From assembly GCA_030428945.1 (NCBI GenBank), contig JAUIEC010000004.1:248001-312000 (forward strand): a stretch of DNA of 64,000 nt, in the 5' to 3' direction. This document shows positions 8,804-16,064 of the stretch, piece by piece (the first letter of the stretch is position 1; every line of letters starts with the position of its first letter). A model generated the notes under the pieces. It did no database searches. It saw only the letters and a program-made list of their open reading frames with translations, and had not been told where the DNA came from. The position numbers were made by a program, and so were the translations under genes. This DNA comes from Phycisphaerae bacterium (GTDB lineage: Bacteria; Planctomycetota; Phycisphaerae; UBA1845; Fen-1342).

Positions 8804-9724
8804 ATGCACGCCGCGATTTTCCCCGGGCAGGGCGCCCAGGAAGTCGGGATGGCCCGCGACGTCGCCGACCAGCACAAGGTCGCCGCCGACACCTTCGCCG
8901 AAGCCGACAGCCTGCTCGGATTCGAACTGTCGAAACTGTGCTTCGATGGCCCGGCCGAACGTCTGAACGCCACCGACATCCAGCAGCCCGCGATCTTCAC
9001 CACCAGCGTCGCCCTCTTCCGGGCCGGCTGCGACACCGGGTTGTTCAAGGCCGATCAGTTCGACCACATGGCCGGGCTCAGCCTTGGCGAATACACGGCC
9101 CTGCACCTGGCCGGGGCGATGTCCTTCGCCGACGCCCTGAAGCTCGTCCACCAGCGCGGCCGGTTGATGCAGCAGGCTTCCGAGTCGTCGGCCGGGGGGA
9201 TGGTGTCGCTGATGGGCGCCGACGAGGAGCGGGCCCTGGCGCTCTGCGAGAAGGTGGCCGAGCATGGCCGGGTCGCGCCGGCGAACTTCAACTGTCCCGG
9301 GCAGATCGTGATCTCGGGCGACAAGCCGGCCTGCACCGTCGCGGCCGCCCGGGCGGCGGATTTTGACTGCAAGGGGATCCTGCTGGACGTGGCGGGTGCG
9401 TTCCACAGTCCGCTGATGCAGCCGGCGGCCGACGCCCTGCACGAGGCGCTGGCGGCGACGCCGATCGAGGCGCCGCGCTGCCGGGTCGTGTCGAATGTCG
9501 ACGTCGAGCCGCACGAGGATCCGGACCGGATCCGCGAGACGCTCGTCCGGCAGGTGGTCAACCCGGTCCGCTGGCAGGCCTGCGTCGAGAAGATGATCGC
9601 CGACGGCGTGCAGCAGTTCTGGGAAGTCGGGCCGAAGCGGGTGCTGACCGGCCTGAACCGCAAGATCGACCGCAGCGTGAAGACGACCAATATCAGCAAG
9701 GCGGAGAGCCTTGCTGCGAAGTGA
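8804..9724 (+). CDS. fabD: Malonyl-CoA:ACP transacylase
   Basis: 306 residues, family length. FPGQGAQ at the N-terminus, nucleophile Ser93 in GLSLGEYTAL and catalytic His201 in DVAGAFHSPLMQ. It loads malonate onto ACP for FabH and the elongation cycle. It lies four bases after fabH. Its stop codon TGA is embedded in the first unit of an octad repeat array (9721-9800) that fills the gap to fabG. Confidence 0.97.
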   Translation: MHAAIFPGQGAQEVGMARDVADQHKVAADTFAEADSLLGFELSKLCFDGPAERLNATDIQQPAIFTTSVALFRAGCDTGLFKADQFDHMAGLSLGEYTALHLAGAMSFADALKLVHQRGRLMQQASESSAGGMVSLMGADEERALALCEKVAEHGRVAPANFNCPGQIVISGDKPACTVAAARAADFDCKGILLDVAGAFHSPLMQPAADALHEALAATPIEAPRCRVVSNVDVEPHEDPDRIRETLVRQVVNPVRWQACVEKMIADGVQQFWEVGPKRVLTGLNRKIDRSVKTTNISKAESLAAK

Positions 9725-9800
9725 AAGCGTGAAAACGTGAAAGAGTGAAAGTGGCTTCCGGTCGCATCCTCCTTCACACTTTCACTCCTTCACTCTTCAC
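9721..9800. repeat. Inverted octad-repeat array (hairpin A) between fabD and fabG
   Basis: Four tandem 8-base units, GTGAAAGC, GTGAAAAC, GTGAAAGA and GTGAAAGT (9721-9752), are followed after a short spacer by the same kind of units in reverse orientation (9769-9800). The arms can pair, for example GAGTGAAAGTG with CACTTTCACTC, giving a stem of 11 base pairs. Related arrays occur at 23798-23870 and 33266-33334. It may act as mRNA hairpin within the operon or be a neutral mobile repeat. Confidence 0.8.
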
Positions 9801-9818
9801 TGGCAAGGAGGAAGACGC

Positions 9819-10556
9819 GTGAACCTCGACGGACAGATTGCCCTGGTAACCGGCGCCTCGCGCGGGATCGGCAAGCGGATCGCCGAAGCGCTGGCCGAGC
9901 AGGGGGCCACGGTCGTCGGCACGGCCCGCAACACCGACCCGGTCCACTCGTGGAAGACCGATTCAGCGGTGAGCGAGCGGATCATCCCGCTGGCGCTCGA
10001 CGTCACCAGTCGGGCGTCGTGCGAGTCGGTCGTCGAGCAGGTCGTCAATGATCACGGCAGCCTCGGCATCCTGGTCAACAACGCCGGGATCACGCGTGAC
10101 GGCCTGCTGATGAGCATGGAGGACGACGACTTCGACGCGGTGATCAACACGAACCTGCGCGGCGCGTTCTGGATGATGCGCTTTGCGGCCCGCCACATGG
10201 TCCGGGCCCGCAAGGGTCGCATGATCAACATCAGCAGCCTGACCGGCGTGATGGGCAACCCGGGGCAGAGCAACTACGCGGCCGCCAAGGGTGGCCTGAA
10301 CGCGATGACCAAGAGCGTCGCGAAGGAACTCGGCAAGCGCGGCGTGACCTGCAACGCGATCGCCCCGGGCTTCATCGAGACGGACATGACCGATGCGCTG
10401 CCCGACAGCCTGAAGGACAACATCCGCAAGGTCGTCCCGCTGCAGCGCTTCGGCACGGTCGACGAGGTCGCCTCGCTGACCTGCTACCTGGCCAGCCCGC
10501 AGGCCGGCTACATCACCGGGCAGGTGATCGAGATCGACGGTGGCCTGCACATGTAG
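9819..10556 (+). CDS. fabG: 3-oxoacyl-ACP reductase
   Basis: 245 residues, GTG start with a very strong AAGGAGG site directly upstream. SDR signature: nucleotide loop TGASRGIG (11-18), NNAG (87-90), catalytic Ser near 139, Tyr153 and Lys157 in SNYAAAKGG, and the C-terminal GQVIEIDGGLHM ending typical of FabG. It performs the NADPH-dependent keto reduction of fatty acid elongation. It closes the operon and is followed by an intrinsic terminator. No acpP or fabF follows, unlike in many relatives. Confidence 0.96.
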   Translation: MNLDGQIALVTGASRGIGKRIAEALAEQGATVVGTARNTDPVHSWKTDSAVSERIIPLALDVTSRASCESVVEQVVNDHGSLGILVNNAGITRDGLLMSMEDDDFDAVINTNLRGAFWMMRFAARHMVRARKGRMINISSLTGVMGNPGQSNYAAAKGGLNAMTKSVAKELGKRGVTCNAIAPGFIETDMTDALPDSLKDNIRKVVPLQRFGTVDEVASLTCYLASPQAGYITGQVIEIDGGLHM

Positions 10557-10594
10557 CGTCGGTCGAGATCGGGATTCCGCATTCGGAAACGTTG

Positions 10595-10630
10595 CCACCG
10601 TCCTTCATGGGGCGGTGGTGTTTTCTTTTC
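10595..10630 (+). terminator. Intrinsic terminator of the fab operon
   Basis: CCACCGTCC and GGGCGGTGG form a 9-bp stem with one G-T pair and a six-base loop, followed by TGTTTTCTTTTC. It lies 39 bases after the fabG stop. Confidence 0.8.
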
Positions 10631-10670
10631 AGGGAGCGAGGGAACGAGGGAGCAAGGGAGCGAGGGAATG
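10631..10670. repeat. Five tandem 8-base repeats (AGGGAGCG type)
   Basis: Exactly five units: AGGGAGCG, AGGGAACG, AGGGAGCA, AGGGAGCG and AGGGAATG, immediately after the fab terminator. It shares the 8-base period and the purine-rich strand bias with the GTGAAAG arrays but has no inverted partner nearby. Confidence 0.8.
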
Positions 10671-10763
10671 CGGCGGGGCCCCATCCCTTAAGCGCCAGCT
10701 TCGGGGTGGGGGACTGACTGAGTTCTCGCAGGGTGCGTCATCATCGCGCAACCGAACCACCAC

Positions 10764-10788
10764 GTGTGCCACTGCCATCCTGGCAGTG
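10764..10788 (-). repeat. Short hairpin element, copy 1 (GTGGCACAC tail)
   Basis: Read on the minus strand: CACTGCCA, loop GGA, TGGCAGTG, then GCACAC. The stem is a perfect 8 bp. Copies 2 (11574-11599) and 3 (11654-11677) have different inner stem bases but keep the CACTGC/GCAGTG stem ends in whole or part and the invariant GTGGCACAC tail. Confidence 0.75.
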
Positions 10789-10852
10789 TCTTCTCGCTAC
10801 CTCCCACGTTTGATGCGGTACGCACCAGCCCCGGCCCCCGACAGAGACGCGT

Positions 10853-11359
10853 ATGGCCCGTCACCAACAAGCTCCGAGCCTGGCGGGTTTCGCGCCCAAT
10901 TCGGACCCTCTGCCACCCCAGCGGTTACTTTCCGTTTCGGATCGGAGATCATCGTTGGCACAAGGTAAGCCGTATTCACTGTTACGCTTGGGTCTCTGGG
11001 GCATCGTTGCGATGCTGCTCGCCCTGATGATGCCGAACTCCCGAGGCTGTCGACAGGGAGAAGGCCAAGCCAGAACAGTCCGCACGCTGATCAGCCTCAG
11101 GATCATGGCGCGCGTGCTGCAGCACTACCACGAAGGTGGTGGGCAAGTCGCACCCTACACACAGTTGAGCGCCAACTGCACCGAATTCGACTTCAGGCAC
11201 CACGAGCAGGACTGCCGTGATGGCTGGCGCAATCCGATCCGACTGGTCAGGCTGCCCGATGGAAGGCTCGCCGTCATGTCCAGCGGCCCCAACGGTCAGT
11301 GGGAAAGCGGAGGCGGCGATGACCTCAGCGAGGCGCTACCGTTCCTGCCGGACGATTGA
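10853..11359 (+). CDS. Putative exported pseudopilin-like protein (GspG-type C-terminus)
   Basis: The frame holds a hydrophobic segment LLRLGLWGIVAMLLALMM followed by a soluble domain ending DGWRNPIRLV...SSGPNGQWESGGGDDL. That ending resembles the C-terminal part of type II secretion major pseudopilins (GWGNP ... SxGxDG ... GDDI). The leading 34 residues before the membrane segment are of low quality, so the true start may be the TTG near 10955, which has GGAG about eight bases upstream, rather than ATG 10853. No GFTLIE-type prepilin cleavage motif is visible and no other secretion gene is near. It sits in a repeat-rich patch and may be a degraded or laterally acquired gene. Confidence 0.5.
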   Translation: MARHQQAPSLAGFAPNSDPLPPQRLLSVSDRRSSLAQGKPYSLLRLGLWGIVAMLLALMMPNSRGCRQGEGQARTVRTLISLRIMARVLQHYHEGGGQVAPYTQLSANCTEFDFRHHEQDCRDGWRNPIRLVRLPDGRLAVMSSGPNGQWESGGGDDLSEALPFLPDD

Positions 11360-11573
11360 GCCCGCAGTTCGAGTATGATTCGCACGGAGCGGCGGGCGGG
11401 TGCCACCAGTACGGCAACGACGGCGACGTCGATGTCGGGTGAGGCAGAACCGTGGTGGAAGAGCCCGGAGCGTGCTGAAAACACGTGTGTGCTGGATGGC
11501 AGACGCCGTCCTAGCCCGTCTGCTGCTCTCGTCCTGGTGCAACAGGCCCCCACCGGTGGGGCACCGGGCGATA

Positions 11574-11599
11574 CCACTGCGAAGATCGCAGTGGCACAC
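11574..11599 (+). repeat. Short hairpin element, copy 2
   Basis: CCACTGCGA, loop AGA, TCGCAGTGG, then CACAC: a perfect 9-bp stem and three-base loop. The next seven bases CTCGCA(G) are shared with copy 3. Confidence 0.75.
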
Positions 11600-11653
11600 C
11601 TCGCAGTCGCGAGCACCTGGCCCGGAAACAGTGGTCGTCGGGCGCAGGGAAGG

Positions 11654-11677
11654 CGCTGCTCAAGAGCAGTGGCACAC
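11654..11677 (+). repeat. Short hairpin element, copy 3
   Basis: CGCTGCTC, loop AA, GAGCAGTG, then GCACAC, with one G-T pair in the stem. It lies about 80 bases after copy 2 in the same orientation. Confidence 0.7.
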
Positions 11678-11776
11678 CTCGCATCCTGGCGATCGTCGTC
11701 CCAACTGGTCCGCGCCGGACATCGCAAGTACCATCTGCAGTCTGAGCCCTGACCGTTTCCCCGGGAGCCGCTGCCG

Positions 11777-14443
11777 ATGAACTGCCTTCGCAACCTGTGC
11801 GCCCTGATCCTCCTGTCCACCAGCGCACTCGGCCAGGTCCCGACGCCGGAATCCGTCATCGGACACCCGGTCGGGGCCGACTACAAGCTCGCCAGGTGGG
11901 ACAGGGTCAGCGCCTACTTCGATGCCCTCGGCAAGGCCTCCGACCGCGTGCAGGTCACCGTCACCGATCGCAGGACGACCGAGGGTCGCGACTTCCTCGT
12001 CGTCGCGATCAGCAGCCCCGAGAACCTGAAGAACATCGATCGCTACAAGGCGATGCAGGCCCGCCTCTCTGATCCGCGCAAGATCGCCGGCGACGCCGAG
12101 CGGCGGGACATTCTCGACAACGCCAAGGCGACGATCCTCGTCTCGTGCGGGCTGCACAGCAGCGAAGTCTCCGCCACGCAGATGTCGATGGAACTGGCCT
12201 ACGACCTGGCCACCCGCGACGACGCCGAGGTCCGCGAGATCCTCGAGCACTGCATCATCGTGCTGATCCCGTGCGTGAACCCCGACGGGCTCGACAAGAT
12301 CGTCGACTGGTACGAGTCGAACCTCGGCACGCCGTTCGAAGGCGCCCCGATGCCGTGGCTCTACCAGAAGTACGCCGGGCACGACAACAACCGCGACTGG
12401 TTCATGCTCAATCTGGTCGAGACGCAGATCCTGACCGAGCAGTTGTACTTCAACTGGCACCCGACGATCCTGCACGACGTGCACCAGATGGGCAACCGCC
12501 ACGCCCGCTTCTTCGTGCCGCCGTTCTTCGATCCGGTCAACCCGAACGTCGACCCGCTGATCCACCAGTCGCTGCTGCTGATCGGCGGACACATGGCCAC
12601 CCGCCTGCAGGAGGAGGGCAGGACCGGCGTGGTCTTCAAGGCCGTCTTCGACAACTGGTGGCAGGGGGGCAACCGCACGACGCCGTACCGCCACAACATC
12701 GTCGGCATCCTGACCGAGTGCGCCAGCGCCAAGTACGCCTCGCCGATCTTCCAGGAGCACCGGCAACTCCGCGGCGGCGGACGCGGCTTCCCGAGCTACG
12801 CCCCGGCCGTCAACTTCCCCGACCCGTGGCCGGGCGGCTGGTGGCGCCTGCGGGATGCGGTCGAGTACCAGAAGAGTTCCAACTTCGCCCTGTTCCAGCT
12901 CGCGGCCCGCTATCGCGACCGTTTCGTCAAGAACCACCTGACGCTCAGCGAGAAGGCGCTGCGGCTTGGACGCGAAGAGCCCCCGTTCGCCTGGCTGGTC
13001 CCATCCGAGCAGCGCGACCCGGCCGCGACGGCGCACATGCTCGAAACGCTTCGCAACAGCGGCATCGAAGTGCATCGCGCGACGGCGGCGTTCGAAGCCG
13101 ACGGCGTCGAATATCCCGGCGGCACCTATGTCCTGCTGGCCGAACAGCCGTTCCGCCCGCACCTGAAGGACATGATGGAGCGGCAGCTTTACCCGCAGCG
13201 GCGGCAGTACCCCGACGGCCCGGCCGAGCCGCCGTACGACGTGGCCGGCTGGACGCTGCCGCTGCAGATGGGCGTCAAGACGGTGACGGTCGTGCGCCCG
13301 TTCGAGGCGCAGCTTGCCGCGGTCGACCGGGTCCAGGCGTCGGCCATCGTCCGTGAATGGAAGAGCGCTGGCGGGGGTGGACAGAACGTCTTCGGAGGCG
13401 ACGGGCCGTGGTTGCCCGTTCGCGGGTGCGGAGACTTCGCGGCCCTGAATGCCATGCTCGAAGCGGGTGAAGAGCTGCATGCGGTGCGCGGAGGTGGCGT
13501 CGTCATGAGCGTGGAACAGGCTTCAAGGTACAAACAGCAGTTGCGTGACCTGGGCGGACAGATGACGGGGCGCCCGGACCAGCAGAAGATCTTCGGGAAA
13601 CCCGGCGGGCCGCGGATGATGGGCGAGCCGGTCGAAGGCCTGCTGCAGCGCCCGCGGGTCGGCCTCTACCAGCCGTGGACGGCCAGCATGGACGAGGGCT
13701 GGACGCGGCTTGCACTGGAGAAGTTCAACTTCGCCTACGACACGCTGCACAACGCCGAGATCCGGGCCGGCGATCTGCGCAGCCGGTACGACTGCATCAT
13801 CATCCCCGACCTGTCGGCCGACTCGCTGCTGAACGGGCGGGACGCGACGGTCGTGCCGCCGCCATACGCGGGCGGCATCGGACCCGATGGCGCCATGCAG
13901 CTTGAACGCTTCGTCCGGGCCGGCGGCACGCTGGTGCTGATGGACTCGGCCACGCAGTTCGCGACCGAGACGCTTCGCCTGCCGGTCCGCAACGTGCTGA
14001 AGGATCTCAAGCAGGACACGTTCTTCTGTCCGGGGTCGCTGCTGCGGATTCGCGTCGACAACACGCACCCGCTGGGTTACGGCTTCGAGGACGAGGCGGC
14101 CGCGTACTTCGCCCGCTCGCAGGCCTTCGCGGTCGGTGAAGAGGCCCTGAAGACCGGCGACGACAGGAAACTGGACGAGGCCGGGAAGCGCAAGCTGGCG
14201 GAACAGCCTGTCACGGTCGTCGCCCGCTACGCGGACAACCTGACGCTGATGAGCGGCTTCCTGCTGGGCGAGGAGCACGTCCGCGACAAGGCCGCGATCT
14301 GCGAGGTCCGGCTCGGTACCGGGCGGGTCGTCCTGTTCGGCTTCCGCGTGCAGCACCGCGGGCAGCCGTGGAGCACGTTCAAGTTCCTGTTCAACGCGAT
14401 CTACGGGTCGGTGCTGCCGACCGAGGCCTGGGGAGAGGAATGA
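11777..14443 (+). CDS. Secreted M14-family zinc carboxypeptidase-like protein (888 aa)
   Basis: A signal peptide (MNCLRNLCALILLSTSALGQ) is followed by an M14 domain. Zinc ligands His127 and Glu130 lie in GLHSSEVSATQ, NPDG is at 168-171, the loop GHDNNRDW near 201-208, and the third zinc His is probably in ILHDVHQMG (233-236). The long C-terminal half (about 430-888) includes a region that looks like a glutamine-amidotransferase-like or GldG-like fold, as in other large M14 proteins with about 850-900 residues. It would remove C-terminal residues of peptides or act on peptidoglycan peptides outside the cytoplasm. The stop overlaps the next gene's ATG, so it is co-translated with a lipoprotein and pfkA. 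Confidence 0.88.
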   Translation: MNCLRNLCALILLSTSALGQVPTPESVIGHPVGADYKLARWDRVSAYFDALGKASDRVQVTVTDRRTTEGRDFLVVAISSPENLKNIDRYKAMQARLSDPRKIAGDAERRDILDNAKATILVSCGLHSSEVSATQMSMELAYDLATRDDAEVREILEHCIIVLIPCVNPDGLDKIVDWYESNLGTPFEGAPMPWLYQKYAGHDNNRDWFMLNLVETQILTEQLYFNWHPTILHDVHQMGNRHARFFVPPFFDPVNPNVDPLIHQSLLLIGGHMATRLQEEGRTGVVFKAVFDNWWQGGNRTTPYRHNIVGILTECASAKYASPIFQEHRQLRGGGRGFPSYAPAVNFPDPWPGGWWRLRDAVEYQKSSNFALFQLAARYRDRFVKNHLTLSEKALRLGREEPPFAWLVPSEQRDPAATAHMLETLRNSGIEVHRATAAFEADGVEYPGGTYVLLAEQPFRPHLKDMMERQLYPQRRQYPDGPAEPPYDVAGWTLPLQMGVKTVTVVRPFEAQLAAVDRVQASAIVREWKSAGGGGQNVFGGDGPWLPVRGCGDFAALNAMLEAGEELHAVRGGGVVMSVEQASRYKQQLRDLGGQMTGRPDQQKIFGKPGGPRMMGEPVEGLLQRPRVGLYQPWTASMDEGWTRLALEKFNFAYDTLHNAEIRAGDLRSRYDCIIIPDLSADSLLNGRDATVVPPPYAGGIGPDGAMQLERFVRAGGTLVLMDSATQFATETLRLPVRNVLKDLKQDTFFCPGSLLRIRVDNTHPLGYGFEDEAAAYFARSQAFAVGEEALKTGDDRKLDEAGKRKLAEQPVTVVARYADNLTLMSGFLLGEEHVRDKAAICEVRLGTGRVVLFGFRVQHRGQPWSTFKFLFNAIYGSVLPTEAWGEE

Positions 14444-14844
14444 TGTCGAGAGGGAACCGGGACCGGGGAACCGGGAGCAGTCGGTTGCGCGCCGGGTGGC
14501 TGGTGCCGGCTGCGTTGTCTGTCCTGATCGGCTGCGCAAGTTCTGCGCCGCGGGCGGAGGCGCCGACCTCACCAGGGGTGGGGGGGACCCATGAAATCGA
14601 GGCCGGGTGCGCGATGTGCATCTATCAGATGCCAGGGATCGAGGAGTGCGTCCTGGCGGTCGACTGGAACGGGCGGCGGTATCTCGTCGATGGAAGTGGG
14701 ATAGACGATCACGGCGATGCGCATGCGGCCGACGGCTTGTGCCTGGCGGCTCGTCCGGGCACGATGCGGGTCGAGGCGGTCACGGACAACCGGGTTCGGG
14801 TTGCGGCGATGCAACTCGTCCCGCAGGCTGAGGAAGCGGAATGA
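14440..14844 (+). CDS. Small Cys-containing lipoprotein (134 aa)
   Basis: After a basic N-terminus the segment VPAALSVLIGC ends in a lipobox (LIGC), so the mature protein should be lipid-anchored. The domain reads AGCAMCIYQMPGIEECVLAVDWNG...DDHGDAHAADGLCLAAR: a CxxC pair, two further cysteines and a strongly conserved GDAHAADG-like stretch. I recall this pattern from a small family of unknown function (DUF6370-like); the name is from memory. Two adjacent in-frame ATGs (14440, 14443) overlap the stop of the M14 gene, with GGAGAGG in front. The first 25 codons contain a 14-base tandem repeat (GGGAACCGGGA type). Metal binding by the cysteines and histidines is an inference. Confidence 0.75.
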   Translation: MMSRGNRDRGTGSSRLRAGWLVPAALSVLIGCASSAPRAEAPTSPGVGGTHEIEAGCAMCIYQMPGIEECVLAVDWNGRRYLVDGSGIDDHGDAHAADGLCLAARPGTMRVEAVTDNRVRVAAMQLVPQAEEAE

Positions 14845-15941
14845 AGAAACTGGCGCGCATCGGCGTTCTGACCGGCGGCGGAGACTGTCCCGGACTGAAC
14901 GCCGTCATCCGGGTCGTCACCAAGACGGCGATCAACAAGCTCGGCCTCGAGGTGCTCGGCATCGAGGACGGCTTCCTGGGCCTGATCCGCAATCGCATGC
15001 ACCCGCTGACGATCCCCGATGTCTCCAACATCCTGCACCTCGGCGGAACGATCCTCGGCACCAGCAACAAGGCCAACCCGGCCCACTTCGCGACCGGCAA
15101 GGATGCCGACGGCAAGCCGGTCTTCGAGGATGTCACCGATCGCGTGCTCGAACACGTCCACGAGCGCGAGATCGACGCCCTGATCTGCATCGGCGGCGAC
15201 GGCACGATGAGCGGAGCCGCCAACCTCGTCCGCCACGGCATCCCCTGCATCGGCGTGCCGAAGACGATCGACAACGACCTGATGCACACCGACCTGACCT
15301 TCGGCTTCTCGACCGCCGTGCAGACCGCGACCGAGTGCATCGACCGCATCCGCACGACGGCGGCCAGTCATCACCGGGTGATGATCGTCGAACTGATGGG
15401 CCGCAACGCCGGATGGCTGACGATGTCGGCGGGACTGGCTTCGGGCGCGGACGTGATCCTGATTCCCGAGATTCCCTACGACCTCGACAGCATCTGCCAG
15501 ACCTGCGAAGGACGCTCGAAGCGCGGCAAGCGCTACACGATCATCGCTGTCTCCGAGGGTGCCCGCCCGCACGGCGGCCAGCAGGTCGTCAGCAAGGTCG
15601 TGCACGATTCGCCTGACCCGATTCGCCTGGGCGGCGTCGCCAAGGTCCTGGCCGAGGAGATCGCCGCCCGCAGCGGGCTGGAGTGCCGGGCCACGAACCT
15701 CGGGCACGTGCAGCGGGGCGGCACGCCGATCGCCTTCGACCGTGTGCTGGCCACCCGCTTCGGACACCAGGCGATCCAGATGCTGGCGATGTCCGACGGG
15801 ATCAACAAGCTGGCCGTGATCGAAGAAGGGCGGCTGGGGATGGCTCCGATCGAGGAAGTCGCCGACCAGCAGCGTCTGATGCAGGCCGATGACCCGCTGA
15901 TCGCCACCGCCCGGGCGCTGGACACCTGCCTCGGCGACTGA
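14841..15941 (+). CDS. pfkA: 6-phosphofructokinase
   Basis: 366 residues. TGGGDCPGLN at 11-20, GGDGT at 118-122, PKTIDND at 140-146, MGRNAGWL, and a normal C-terminus. It phosphorylates fructose 6-phosphate to the 1,6-bisphosphate in glycolysis. Phosphoryl-donor diagnostics are mixed: the Gly in GGDG (not Asp) is the ATP-type residue, while the Lys in PKTIDND (instead of Gly) is common in PPi-type and in actinobacterial mixed group enzymes. ATP is therefore the better guess but PPi is not excluded. ATG overlaps the lipoprotein stop by four bases. Confidence 0.95.
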   Translation: MKKLARIGVLTGGGDCPGLNAVIRVVTKTAINKLGLEVLGIEDGFLGLIRNRMHPLTIPDVSNILHLGGTILGTSNKANPAHFATGKDADGKPVFEDVTDRVLEHVHEREIDALICIGGDGTMSGAANLVRHGIPCIGVPKTIDNDLMHTDLTFGFSTAVQTATECIDRIRTTAASHHRVMIVELMGRNAGWLTMSAGLASGADVILIPEIPYDLDSICQTCEGRSKRGKRYTIIAVSEGARPHGGQQVVSKVVHDSPDPIRLGGVAKVLAEEIAARSGLECRATNLGHVQRGGTPIAFDRVLATRFGHQAIQMLAMSDGINKLAVIEEGRLGMAPIEEVADQQRLMQADDPLIATARALDTCLGD

Positions 15942-16064
15942 GTCCGGATCGCCGAAATCGCAGGTTTCCCAAAATCTCTCCCACCCGTGGGCGAATGCCA
16001 AGACGGCAGGCGTTTCTTCAAGCGCCGCGAGCCAGGTCCGCCACGCAAGACGGGAGAACTTCCA

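Larger units (their letters stand above)
11360..11776. other. Repeat-bearing gap without a credible gene
   Basis: About 420 bases. It holds a perfect 14-base palindrome CCCCACCGGTGGGG (about 11549-11562) and copies 2 and 3 of the short hairpin element. The 125- and 126-codon ORFs that cross it have no ribosome site, no recognisable domain and run through the repeats, so I do not call them. Confidence 0.6.

Noticed and set aside
9721-9800. Possible CRISPR array
   Set aside because: Units of 8 bases without spacers, in inverted arms, and no cas genes: not CRISPR.
11375-11780. Two overlapping ORFs of about 125 codons in the repeat patch
   Set aside because: They run straight through the hairpin elements, have no ribosome site and no recognisable sequence.
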